Below, in pieces: positions 1-5,439 of a stretch of DNA of 6,618 nt. How positions within the stretch are numbered: the stretch's first letter is position 1; the number at the start of each line of letters is the position of its first letter. The notes beneath the pieces are model-generated. The model was not told the DNA's origin. It searched no databases and worked only from the letters and a program-made list of their open reading frames with translations. The translations under genes were made by a program, and so were the position numbers. The DNA comes from a bacterium (GTDB lineage: Bacteria > Chloroflexota > Dormibacteria > UBA8260 > Bog-877): contig JAKABA010000218.1 in assembly GCA_021802115.1 (NCBI GenBank), forward strand, positions 1 through 6,618, given 5' to 3'.

Positions 1-836
1 TCGAGGTCGGTGATCCGCAGGATTCTGGTCATCCAGAGGTATCCGAGCACGATCAGGGCCAGCAGGAAGGCCAGAATCAGCTGCCCGCCCAGGGAGTGGT
101 AGGGCTCGAGGTAGGCCGGGTTCACGACCCGGAGCACGACTATCAACAGCAGTGGCATCACCGCTATCACGAGCGCTCCCAGGCGCCCCTGGGCCTGCTC
201 CGCCCGCACCTGGTCCTCGGCCGCCTGGATCTGGCGGGCCGCGCGGGCCAACTCGTCGAGAAGGGGAGCGATCCTTCCCCCCGAGCGCCCGCCGACGATG
301 AGGGTCGTGGCGATCAAGGTGAACAGAGGCTGCCGCAGCCGGGAGTCTGCCTCGACCAGGGCCTGCTCCAGGGTCACCTGCTGCAATCTGGCGACCACCC
401 GCGCCAGTTCCGGCCGGAGGTCGGGGGGACCGCTCTCGGCCAACACCTGCAGCGCCTGACGCACGCCATGGCCGGCCGGCAGCAGCTGGGCGAGCAGGTC
501 CACCGCGGCCACCAGCTGCTCCCGGACGCGCGCCCGCGCGGCCGCCAACCGCCAGCCCGCGATCCCCCTCTCCATCAAGACCCCGAGTGCCGCCAGAGTG
601 AGCGCCGGCAAGGGAAGCCCGAGGATGAGCCAAGCGACCGAGCCCACCCCGGCTCCGGCCGCCAGGCTGGGCATGACCGCCACCGCCAGCTGGCGCCAGG
701 CGAGCGGACGCCGAGCGGAGCGGACCTGAGAGCCGGCTCCCCGCGTGGCCGGGCTCAGCGCGAGCCAGGCGAGCAGGGTGGCGGCCAGCGCCGCCACCGC
801 CGCCAGAACCACCAGCAAAGCCCCGGGCTGGAGCAC
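1..836 (-). CDS. tadB: TadB, Tad pilus inner-membrane platform protein (type II secretion F domain), 3' end cut by window edge
   Basis: Reading leftward from a GTG at 836-834, the frame stays open to the window edge and gives 278 residues. Seen: an N-terminal hydrophobic helix (about residues 5-27), a second hydrophobic stretch (about 50-88), and a soluble helical region (about 100-215) with the F-domain pattern of a helix followed by LLPAGHGVRQAL (118-129) and a later GGRSGG segment (182-187). Two closing membrane helices follow (about 219-237 and 252-268). This layout matches TadB, a GspF-like protein that forms, with TadC, the membrane platform on which the TadA ATPase drives pilin polymerisation (family knowledge). 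Only a few C-terminal residues are probably missing, since the last helix is already present. The start lies one base after the tadA stop and has a Shine-Dalgarno at 846-850. TadC is the main alternative, but gene order (directly after tadA) and the N-terminal helix favour TadB. Confidence 0.85.
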   Translation of the reverse strand, partial: MLQPGALLVVLAAVAALAATLLAWLALSPATRGAGSQVRSARRPLAWRQLAVAVMPSLAAGAGVGSVAWLILGLPLPALTLAALGVLMERGIAGWRLAAARARVREQLVAAVDLLAQLLPAGHGVRQALQVLAESGPPDLRPELARVVARLQQVTLEQALVEADSRLRQPLFTLIATTLIVGGRSGGRIAPLLDELARAARQIQAAEDQVRAEQAQGRLGALVIAVMPLLLIVVLRVVNPAYLEPYHSLGGQLILAFLLALIVLGYLWMTRILRITDL

Positions 837-837
837 G

Positions 838-2214
838 TTAGGACGTCCTCGCGGAATCGACGAGCCCGCCGAGCAGGCTGTTGACCACGATCCCCGCCCC
901 GTCGAGCTTGTCCTGGATCTTGGGAGAGAGATCATCCAGCCGGCTCAGGTCCCAGGCCCAGGTGCCTCGGGCTCGTTGGAAGTGGCACACGCTCTCCAGC
1001 AACGGCAGGTCACCCTCGACCTGGCCCGTGACCAGCCCCACCGCCTGGATGACGCGCTGGTCGCTGCCGTCGGATCGCCGCATCCTGGAGAGGTGGATCA
1101 CCACATCCACCTTGGCCGCCAGCTCTCTGGCGATGGCGCCCGGGTCGGCCCGAGCCTGGGCGGGGTGACGCCGGACCAGCCCCGCCAGCCGGAGCAAGGC
1201 GTCACGGGCACTGTTGGCGTGCAGGGTGGTGCCGCTGCCGTCATGACCGGTGCCCATGGCGTCGACCACATCGAGCGCCTCCGCGCCGCGGCACTCGCCC
1301 ACGAAGATCCGATCAGGTCGCTGGCGCAAGGCGTTGCGCACCAGCTGCTGAATGGTCACCTCGCCTCGGCCTTCGGTGTTGGGGTCGCGCGCCTCCAGGG
1401 AGATCGTGTTGGGCCGTCCACCCTGGGGGGTTCGCAGGTGCAGCTCGCGCTGATCCTCGATGGTGATGACGCGCTCCCAAGCGGGCACCTCGCCGATGAG
1501 CAGGCGCAGGAGGGTGGTCTTGCCCGACCCGGTGCTCCCGGAAACGATCAGGTTCAAGCGCGCCCGTACCGCCGCCTGCAGGAGCGGGATCAGCTCCCAT
1601 GGCAAGGTCCCCACCCCGGCCAGGTCCGCCAGTCGGCCGAAGCGGGCGAGCTGGTGCCGACGGATGGTCACCGCCATCGGCACCGCCACCGGGGGGAGCA
1701 CCGCGTTGAGCCGAGAGCCGTCCTCGAGGGTGGCGGTCACCATGGGGCTGGCCCGGTCCAGGTGGGCAGACCCGGAGCCCAGCAGGCGCTGCACCGTGGC
1801 CAGCAACGCGTCCTCACTTTCGAAGTGGATGTTCGATGAGCGTTGACTGCCGTCCCGCACCACCAGCACCTCATCCGGGCCGTTGACGATGACCTCCTCG
1901 ACCAGTGGATCCGCCAGCAGTTCCGCGAGCGGACCCAGGGGCGCGACGTGGGCGAGCAACCTTCGACGCAGCTCGTCGTAGGCCTGAGCGGTGAGGATCG
2001 GCCGCCGTCGGTGCGGGGCGGTCGAGTGGTAGCTGCGGATCTCGCCCTGCACCAAAGCCGCGATCCAGTTCCTGTCCTCGGGCTTGAGCTCGGTGTCTCT
2101 GCGCCTCTCCAGCTCCCCGGCGATCTTGGCCCGGACCGCCGTCAGCAGCTCGGATTCGATAGCATCCAGGGCCTCCACCGCGGGCTCGGCCAGAGTCGGC
2201 TTGGCGATGCTCAT
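838..2214 (-). CDS. tadA: TadA/CpaF, Tad pilus assembly ATPase (type II/IV secretion superfamily)
   Basis: A 458-residue cytoplasmic hexameric ATPase that powers assembly of Flp pili. All family motifs are visible: Walker A GSTGSGKTT at 226-234 (K232), Asp box with E253-D254, Walker B-region RIFVGECRG at 302-310 (E307), and His box GTGHDGSGTTLHANS at 321-335 (H324, H332). The N-terminal part (about 1-200) has the CpaF-type helical domain and the LLADPLVEEVIVNGPDEV segment (99-116) that leads into the N-terminal domain. Length is usual for CpaF/TadA. The start is the ATG at 2214-2212 (MSIAKP), which overlaps the tadZ stop as ATGA. A GGGG lies 7 nt upstream. The frame is open a further 60 codons upstream, but that part is low-complexity Gly/Arg sequence antisense-like in character and sits inside tadZ, so it is excluded. 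No key residue is missing, so the enzyme should be active. Confidence 0.96.
   Translation of the reverse strand: MSIAKPTLAEPAVEALDAIESELLTAVRAKIAGELERRRDTELKPEDRNWIAALVQGEIRSYHSTAPHRRRPILTAQAYDELRRRLLAHVAPLGPLAELLADPLVEEVIVNGPDEVLVVRDGSQRSSNIHFESEDALLATVQRLLGSGSAHLDRASPMVTATLEDGSRLNAVLPPVAVPMAVTIRRHQLARFGRLADLAGVGTLPWELIPLLQAAVRARLNLIVSGSTGSGKTTLLRLLIGEVPAWERVITIEDQRELHLRTPQGGRPNTISLEARDPNTEGRGEVTIQQLVRNALRQRPDRIFVGECRGAEALDVVDAMGTGHDGSGTTLHANSARDALLRLAGLVRRHPAQARADPGAIARELAAKVDVVIHLSRMRRSDGSDQRVIQAVGLVTGQVEGDLPLLESVCHFQRARGTWAWDLSRLDDLSPKIQDKLDGAGIVVNSLLGGLVDSARTS
846..850 (-). promoter_or_regulatory. Ribosome binding site of tadB
   Basis: GAGGA lies inside the last codons of tadA, 9 nt before the GTG at 836-834. 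It supports that start and shows tadB has its own initiation signal besides coupling to tadA. Confidence 0.6.
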
Positions 2215-3104
2215 GAGTTGACCCCAGACCTCTCCATGGAGCCGGCCGCCACCGTGCGGCCCGCTTCCGGCACCGGATCCGAGGAGAGTCCGCCGAACAC
2301 CTGGGCCGCCACCGCCCGCGTCGCGGCCCGCAGTGGCAACCGCAGTTGGCCCTCGGTGACGGCCGCCCTCTGGGCGCTGTCCGCGCGCAGGCACGCCCCC
2401 CTGTTGAAGGGGATGGTGGCCACCAGGGGGATGCCATAACGTCGCAGGAAGGCCGCGTCGGAGACCACCAAGGTGTCCGGGCCCGCCCCATTGAGCACGG
2501 CCAGGCTCGGCTTGGCCCGCAAGGGGTTCGCGAGCGCGGATCGCACCACCCGATCAAAGAGGTCCACCCCAACCGGAGTCGGCGACACCACCCAGCACAG
2601 GGTCTGGCACCTGAGGGCATGGGCTACCGCCAGATGGGACTCCAGCGGCCCCACATCCACCACGATCAGCTCGTGGTCGACACCGAGGAGGACGATGAGC
2701 GCATCGAGGATCTCCGGAGAGACATCTCCCGGGGCACCGGGCTCGAAGTTCCCCCCCAGGACGTCGAGTGGACCGCGGCGCTGCAGGTGGCGCTCGAGCA
2801 GCTCACGGTCGAGGGCACGAACCTTGGCCTCGTGGGCCAGGTAAGCGAGGGACCGGTCTTCCTTCAGATTGAGCCGCAGGGCCACCGTGCCAAGTCCGGA
2901 CCCGGCCTCGATCAGGGCGACTCTGACTCCGTCCTCAGCGAGCGCCGTCGCCAGGTTGAGGCTTACGAACGTGCGCCCGGGCGCCCCGCCGGGTCCGACC
3001 ACCCCCAGAACCCGATGGGGCCGTGGAATGGACCCGCCCGCATCCGCACCGTCCACCAGGTGGGACTTGTCATCCAGCCGACGGAGGTGGGCGAGGCGCG
3101 GCAT
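2211..3104 (-). CDS. tadZ: TadZ/CpaE-like ParA-family protein with degenerate P-loop
   Basis: A 297-residue MinD/ParA-fold protein placed between cpaB and tadA, the usual position of TadZ/CpaE, which localises the pilus machine in the cell (family knowledge). Seen: a P-loop-like segment GPGGAPGRT at 37-45 after the VLGVV strand, a following helix FVSLNLATALAEDGVRVAL, an ALIEAGSGLG segment (64-73) where the second ATPase motif belongs, and a hELIVVDVGPL strand with D150. Both lysines of the ParA KGGxGKT signature are replaced (Gly and Arg), so ATP hydrolysis is doubtful. TadZ proteins are known to vary here. No CheY-like receiver domain precedes the ATPase part; only about 30 polar residues do, so this is the short form. 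Start: the ATG at 3104-3102 shares one base with the cpaB stop (TGATG) but lacks a clear Shine-Dalgarno. A GTG at 3137 (11 residues longer) has GGAGG only 3 nt before it. I prefer the coupled ATG. Confidence 0.85.
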   Translation of the reverse strand: MPRLAHLRRLDDKSHLVDGADAGGSIPRPHRVLGVVGPGGAPGRTFVSLNLATALAEDGVRVALIEAGSGLGTVALRLNLKEDRSLAYLAHEAKVRALDRELLERHLQRRGPLDVLGGNFEPGAPGDVSPEILDALIVLLGVDHELIVVDVGPLESHLAVAHALRCQTLCWVVSPTPVGVDLFDRVVRSALANPLRAKPSLAVLNGAGPDTLVVSDAAFLRRYGIPLVATIPFNRGACLRADSAQRAAVTEGQLRLPLRAATRAVAAQVFGGLSSDPVPEAGRTVAAGSMERSGVNS

Positions 3105-3826
3105 CAGGGGGCGGGGCTGGAGACGGCGGTGTGGCACCCCCCTCCGTCACTTGGGCCCTCGATCGCCTGCAGCGCTCCCTGCGGACTGGACACCGCGCCT
3201 TCGGCACCGGGGCAGGCGGGCCCGTTGGCACTCACCGCCCAGATCGCCTGGGTGGCGTCGAGAAACAGCCAGGGCGCGACCTGGCTCGGAGGGACCGTGA
3301 TGGTGATCTGGTGGGCCGGGTAGTCGACGCTGACTGCTCGCACCGACTGGGCCAACGGCATCACGCATCCGGACTGCGCGCTGCTCCCACATAGGTCGGA
3401 GCTGGACGGCGAGCCGGATCCGGAGACCGCCAGCAGATCGACCAGGCTGCCCGGACCGAGGTTGGATGGCATGGACGCCAGGGTCAAGGTGACCTCCCGC
3501 TGGCCGGCGGCGGCACCCATCTCCAGCTCGCTTCGCAGGATGACGGCCCCAGCAGGGATGTCCACCAGAGTGATCGCCCCTTGCACGGTGGCGAATTCGC
3601 GCTCAGGAATGGTGTCGGCCAGAGCCGCCGGCTGCATGTGCACCAGCGCCCCTCCCGGGGCGAGATCAGTGGTGTCGGCCTGCAGAGCTGTCCCCGCGGG
3701 CAGGTTTCGGGCCGCCACCAGCACCCTGTGCTGGCCGGACTGCACCTCCACGGCGATCAGGAGGAAGGCGGTGAGCGCGGCACAGAAGGTGATCAGCCCC
3801 ACGGCCAATGCCAGTTTCCGCCTCAC
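3104..3826 (-). CDS. cpaB: CpaB/RcpC-like SAF-domain Flp pilus assembly protein
   Basis: A 240-residue membrane-anchored protein. Seen: a short basic N-terminus (MRRK), one hydrophobic segment at about 5-26 (signal anchor), then an SAF domain at about 34-100 beginning VLVAARNLPAGTAL, with a second conserved stretch around DIPAGAVILRSEL (89-101). This is the CpaB/RcpC architecture. In Gram-negatives CpaB works with the secretin; here no secretin gene is adjacent, as is common for monoderm Tad loci, so a cell-wall-facing role is inferred. The part after the SAF domain is rich in Ser, Gly and Ala and has four cysteines (C146, C154, C205, C231) that could form disulfides outside the membrane. The GTG start at 3826-3824 is fixed by a strong Shine-Dalgarno 7 nt upstream. 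It is the first gene of the four-gene tad block, and its stop overlaps the tadZ start by one base. Confidence 0.87.
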   Translation of the reverse strand: MRRKLALAVGLITFCAALTAFLLIAVEVQSGQHRVLVAARNLPAGTALQADTTDLAPGGALVHMQPAALADTIPEREFATVQGAITLVDIPAGAVILRSELEMGAAAGQREVTLTLASMPSNLGPGSLVDLLAVSGSGSPSSSDLCGSSAQSGCVMPLAQSVRAVSVDYPAHQITITVPPSQVAPWLFLDATQAIWAVSANGPACPGAEGAVSSPQGALQAIEGPSDGGGCHTAVSSPAP

Positions 3827-3833
3827 CGCTCAG

Positions 3834-3840
3834 CCTCCCT
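3834..3840 (-). promoter_or_regulatory. Ribosome binding site of cpaB
   Basis: AGGGAGG, 7 nt before the GTG at 3826-3824. It is strong, well spaced and decides the start of the first tad gene. Confidence 0.75.
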
Positions 3841-3922
3841 CATCGCGGCCGCCCCTCCCCTCGGGGCTCACTGGCGCCCACGATCCAGCTGATGAAATTT
3901 TGCTCCACGAAGGCCTCGGATG

Positions 3923-3942
3923 GGAACCCGAGCGGGTGTTCC
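3923..3942. repeat. Inverted repeat GGAAC-N10-GTTCC upstream of cpaB
   Basis: Perfect 5-bp arms at 3923-3927 and 3938-3942 are separated by 10 bp that are themselves partly symmetric (CCCG and CGGG). The arm-to-arm spacing of 15 bp puts the arms about one and a half turns apart. Read on the minus strand, the outer arm is preceded by GA and gives GAGGAAC, which resembles an ECF sigma -35 element. It may be an operator, a promoter element or chance in GC-rich DNA. Confidence 0.35.
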
Positions 3943-3959
3943 TCGGGGGTAACAAGCGG

Positions 3960-3980
3960 CTCGGCCTCCCGGGGGCCGAG
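3960..3980 (-). terminator. GC-rich hairpin just after the sigma-factor stop (possible attenuator or terminator)
   Basis: CTCGGCC (3960-3966) pairs perfectly with GGCCGAG (3974-3980) around a 7-nt loop, starting 10 nt after the sigma stop codon. The downstream minus-strand sequence (CCGCTTGTTACC) has no proper T-run, so it is not a textbook intrinsic terminator. It could still slow or partly end transcription between the sigma gene and the tad genes, or protect the 3' end of the sigma message. Confidence 0.35.
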
Positions 3981-3990
3981 TTCACCGCGT

Positions 3991-4572
3991 TCAAGCGGCA
4001 CCGCGCAGCTCGCTCGCCGCGCCGCATCGGCGCAGACGCGCCACGCCCCGCTTGTAGAGGGCACGCACCCGCTCCTTCGGCACTCCCCACTCGCGGGCGA
4101 TCTGGTCGGTGGTCTTGCCGTCCAGGACGTGAGCTCTCACGGCCTCCGCCTGGTCTGGCGTCAGGTGGTCGAGCACCCGTTTGACCGTTTCGCGCTCGAC
4201 CAACTCCAGGCAGGGGTCAGTGCCCTGGTCGGCAAGCGCGCGGTGCCGGGGATTCACGTCCATCAGCATCTCCAGGGGCATCCCGGCGTGGCGCTGGCGG
4301 ACCCGGTCTGCTTCCCAGCGGTGGTGCCAGCGATGAAAGGCGATGCTCCGCAGCCAGGCTCTGAGCACAGACTCGCGGTCTCCCTGGAAGGAGTGCAGCC
4401 TCACAATCGCGGTTACGAAGACATCCTGGACCAGGTCCGCGCGATCCTCCGGCGGCCGCCGCCGGAAGCACCGCTCCACATCGTCCTTGAAGGTGCGAAA
4501 CATCCACTCCACCGCTTCCGGCTCCCCCCGGCGCAGTGCACTCACCCGGTCCCCGAACTCGTCCTCACTCAC
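3991..4572 (-). CDS. ECF-type RNA polymerase sigma factor
   Basis: A 193-residue sigma-70 family protein with only regions 2 and 4, the ECF layout and length. Region 2 covers about 10-95: ADLVQDVFVTAIVRLHSF (45-62) matches the core-binding helix, and LRAWLRSIAFHRWHHRW (70-86) matches the -10 recognition part. Region 4 covers about 122-182: LTPDQAEAVRAHVLDGKTT (137-155), then IAREWGVPKERVRALYKRG (158-176), the helix-turn-helix that reads the -35 element. There is no C-terminal extension and no neighbouring anti-sigma gene. The GTG start at 4572-4570 has GGAGG 7 nt upstream. The frame is open further to 4842, but that part would overlap the divergent regulator gene and is excluded. It lies upstream of the tad operon on the same strand and divergent from a two-component system, so it may drive the tad genes or be driven by the regulator (inference). 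Region assignments are by eye. The ECF subgroup is not determined. Confidence 0.9.
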   Translation of the reverse strand: MSEDEFGDRVSALRRGEPEAVEWMFRTFKDDVERCFRRRPPEDRADLVQDVFVTAIVRLHSFQGDRESVLRAWLRSIAFHRWHHRWEADRVRQRHAGMPLEMLMDVNPRHRALADQGTDPCLELVERETVKRVLDHLTPDQAEAVRAHVLDGKTTDQIAREWGVPKERVRALYKRGVARLRRCGAASELRGAA

Positions 4573-4579
4573 CCCACTT

Positions 4580-4584
4580 CCTCC
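4580..4584 (-). promoter_or_regulatory. Ribosome binding site of the sigma factor
   Basis: GGAGG, within GGGAGGAAG, sits 7 nt before the GTG at 4572-4570. It sets the start well downstream of the longest open frame. Confidence 0.7.
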
Positions 4585-4606
4585 CGACGGGACCCTCCAC
4601 GGCCCC

Positions 4607-4630
4607 TTCGCCGAGAGTCTTTCGCCGAGA
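4607..4630. repeat. 10-bp direct repeat TTCGCCGAGA upstream of the sigma factor
   Basis: Two exact copies, at 4607-4616 and 4621-4630, have a 14-bp period and a 4-bp spacer (GTCT). They lie about 35-58 bp before the sigma start, in the divergent control region or its 5' leader. A binding site for a regulator of the sigma gene is possible. The 14-bp period does not put the copies on the same helix face. Confidence 0.5.
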
Positions 4631-4694
4631 TCGCTCAGGACGGGTCCGGAAGTAGCCCGGAGGTCCCACCCGAACCGCTGCGCATTTGCACTGT

Positions 4695-4723
4695 TTGTGT
4701 CGGCGTCTGTCGGGGCGTAGGCT
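4695..4723 (+). promoter_or_regulatory. Candidate promoter of the response regulator operon
   Basis: TTGTGT (4695-4700) and TAGGCT (4718-4723) are separated by 17 bp. The hexamers match the housekeeping consensus at 3 of 6 positions each, including TTG and the TA...T positions. Transcription would start near 4730, about 20 nt before the ATG. The match is modest, so this is a suggestion based on spacing and position. Confidence 0.3.
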
Positions 4724-4737
4724 TGCGACTGTCGGGG
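4698..4737. promoter_or_regulatory. Direct-repeat operator candidate in the divergent control region
   Basis: GCGTCTGTCGGGG (4703-4715) and GCGACTGTCGGGG (4725-4737) match at 12 of 13 positions at a 22-bp period, two helical turns. A third core TGTCGG sits at 4698-4703, 10 bp before the core at 4708 (the last core is at 4730). OmpR-family dimers bind tandem direct repeats on one helix face (family knowledge), so this is a good candidate site for the regulator encoded 12 bp downstream. It overlaps the candidate promoter, which would fit autorepression. Confidence 0.5.
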
Positions 4738-4740
4738 ATT

Positions 4741-4746
4741 GGAGGG
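4741..4746 (+). promoter_or_regulatory. Ribosome binding site of the response regulator
   Basis: GGAGGG ends 3 nt before the ATG at 4750, a slightly short spacing. It rejects the much longer upstream open frame (which begins at 3808). Confidence 0.6.
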
Positions 4747-4749
4747 ACG

Positions 4750-5439
4750 ATGGGCCCAGAGCGTGCGCGCGTGTTGGTGGTAGATGACGATCCCCTGAGC
4801 CTCGCCGCGGTCAGGAGCGTCCTCGAGCCGGACGGATATCACTTGGAGGAGGCCGTCGGCGGTCGCCAGGCCCTGGCCCAGATGGCGAGGGGAAAGCCCG
4901 ACTGCGTGGTGCTGGATTACGCAATGCCCGGGATGAGTGGACTGGAAGTGGTGCGCGCCATGCGCGACTCCGGGGACGAGACCCCGGTGGTCATGCTCAG
5001 TGCCAAGGAGGACTCATTCGACAAGGCCGCCGGCTACAGCAGCGGGGCCGACGTGTACATCGGCAAGGCCGAGGACCCCAGCGTGCTCCGAGCGGCCGTC
5101 GCGCGGCTGCTGCACCACCGCACAGATGCTCCCTCCCGGATCGAGGCAGGTGGGTTGGTTCTGGACAGCGCGACCTGGACCTGCGTGATTGATGGCCGCG
5201 AGACCCGCCTGCCGCCGCGCGCCTTCGGGCTGCTGGCGGCGCTGGCCAGTCGACCGGGCTCAGTCTGGCGCAAGGAGCAGCTGGTGTACCGGGTGTGGGG
5301 AGTGAACTCAGATGTCTACAATCGCGCGGTTGACAATGCGGTGGTCGAACTGCGCAGGTTGCTAGGCGACAGCAGTCAGAACCCGCGCTTCATCCACACC
5401 GTGCGCGGGGTCGGCTACAAGTTCGATCCGCGGCCGTGA
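4750..5439 (+). CDS. OmpR-family response regulator (receiver plus winged helix)
   Basis: A 229-residue cytoplasmic DNA-binding regulator. Receiver domain at about 6-121: acidic pair D12/D13 in VLVVDDDP, phospho-acceptor D56 in CVVLDYAMPGMSG, switch serine S84 in VVMLSAKED, and conserved lysine K106 in YIGKAED. The usual proline after that lysine is alanine. The C-terminal OmpR/PhoB winged helix spans about 131-227: LPPRAFGLLAALASRPGSV, then the recognition-helix region YNRAVDNAVVELRRLLG (190-206) and the closing FIHTVRGVGYKF wing (214-225). All residues needed for phosphorylation are present. The start ATG has GGAGGG just upstream. The stop overlaps the kinase start (GTGA), so the two form an operon and are almost surely partners. 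It is divergent from the ECF sigma gene; control of that gene or of the tad operon is inferred from position only. Confidence 0.95.
   Translation: MGPERARVLVVDDDPLSLAAVRSVLEPDGYHLEEAVGGRQALAQMARGKPDCVVLDYAMPGMSGLEVVRAMRDSGDETPVVMLSAKEDSFDKAAGYSSGADVYIGKAEDPSVLRAAVARLLHHRTDAPSRIEAGGLVLDSATWTCVIDGRETRLPPRAFGLLAALASRPGSVWRKEQLVYRVWGVNSDVYNRAVDNAVVELRRLLGDSSQNPRFIHTVRGVGYKFDPRP

Larger units (their letters stand above)
3827..3990 (-). promoter_or_regulatory. Intergenic leader of the tad operon, probable promoter region
   Basis: 164 bp without a credible gene between the sigma-factor stop and cpaB. Contents in transcription order: a GC-rich hairpin (3960-3980), a GGAAC-N10-GTTCC inverted repeat (3923-3942), an AT-rich patch in otherwise GC-rich DNA (about 3891-3901), a possible small stem GCCCC/GGGGC (3851-3855 with 3863-3867), and the cpaB Shine-Dalgarno. 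A loose ECF-like pair, GGAGC (3906-3902) and GATCGT (3885-3880) separated by 16 nt, and the GGAAC at 3942-3938 are the only promoter-like elements I see, and neither is convincing. A tad promoter here is inferred from the gap size. Read-through from the sigma gene is the alternative. Confidence 0.4.

Noticed and set aside
96..1839. Long plus-strand open frames (96-884 and 745-1839)
   Set aside because: They are antisense to tadB and tadA, whose motifs are unmistakable. Their translations are rich in Gly, Arg, Gln and His without domains, as expected for antisense frames in GC-rich DNA.
2215..2394. 60-residue N-terminal extension of TadA
   Set aside because: It lies within the tadZ coding region, is Gly/Arg-rich without a family match, and the ATGA junction at 2211-2214 is the expected start.
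2346..3323. 325-codon plus-strand open frame opposite tadZ and the cpaB 3' end
   Set aside because: No recognisable motif, no ribosome binding site judged convincing, and it lies opposite two well-supported genes.
3857..3866. CCCCTCGGGG palindrome in the cpaB leader
   Set aside because: The loop is too small for a hairpin, and such G/C runs are expected by chance at this base composition. The overlapping 5-bp stem is mentioned only as part of the leader.
3830..4090. Small minus-strand open frames spanning the sigma 3' end and the tad leader
   Set aside because: They overlap the sigma gene in another frame, show no motif, and would run through the hairpin and the cpaB leader. They are treated as non-coding.
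3808..4749. 314-residue N-terminal extension of the response regulator
   Set aside because: The extension is antisense to the sigma factor and has no domain character. The ATG at 4750 has GGAGGG next to it and begins exactly where a receiver domain should.
4573..4842. 90-residue N-terminal extension of the sigma factor
   Set aside because: It would cover the divergent control region and the start of the regulator gene. The GTG at 4572 has a well-placed GGAGG and gives the normal ECF length.
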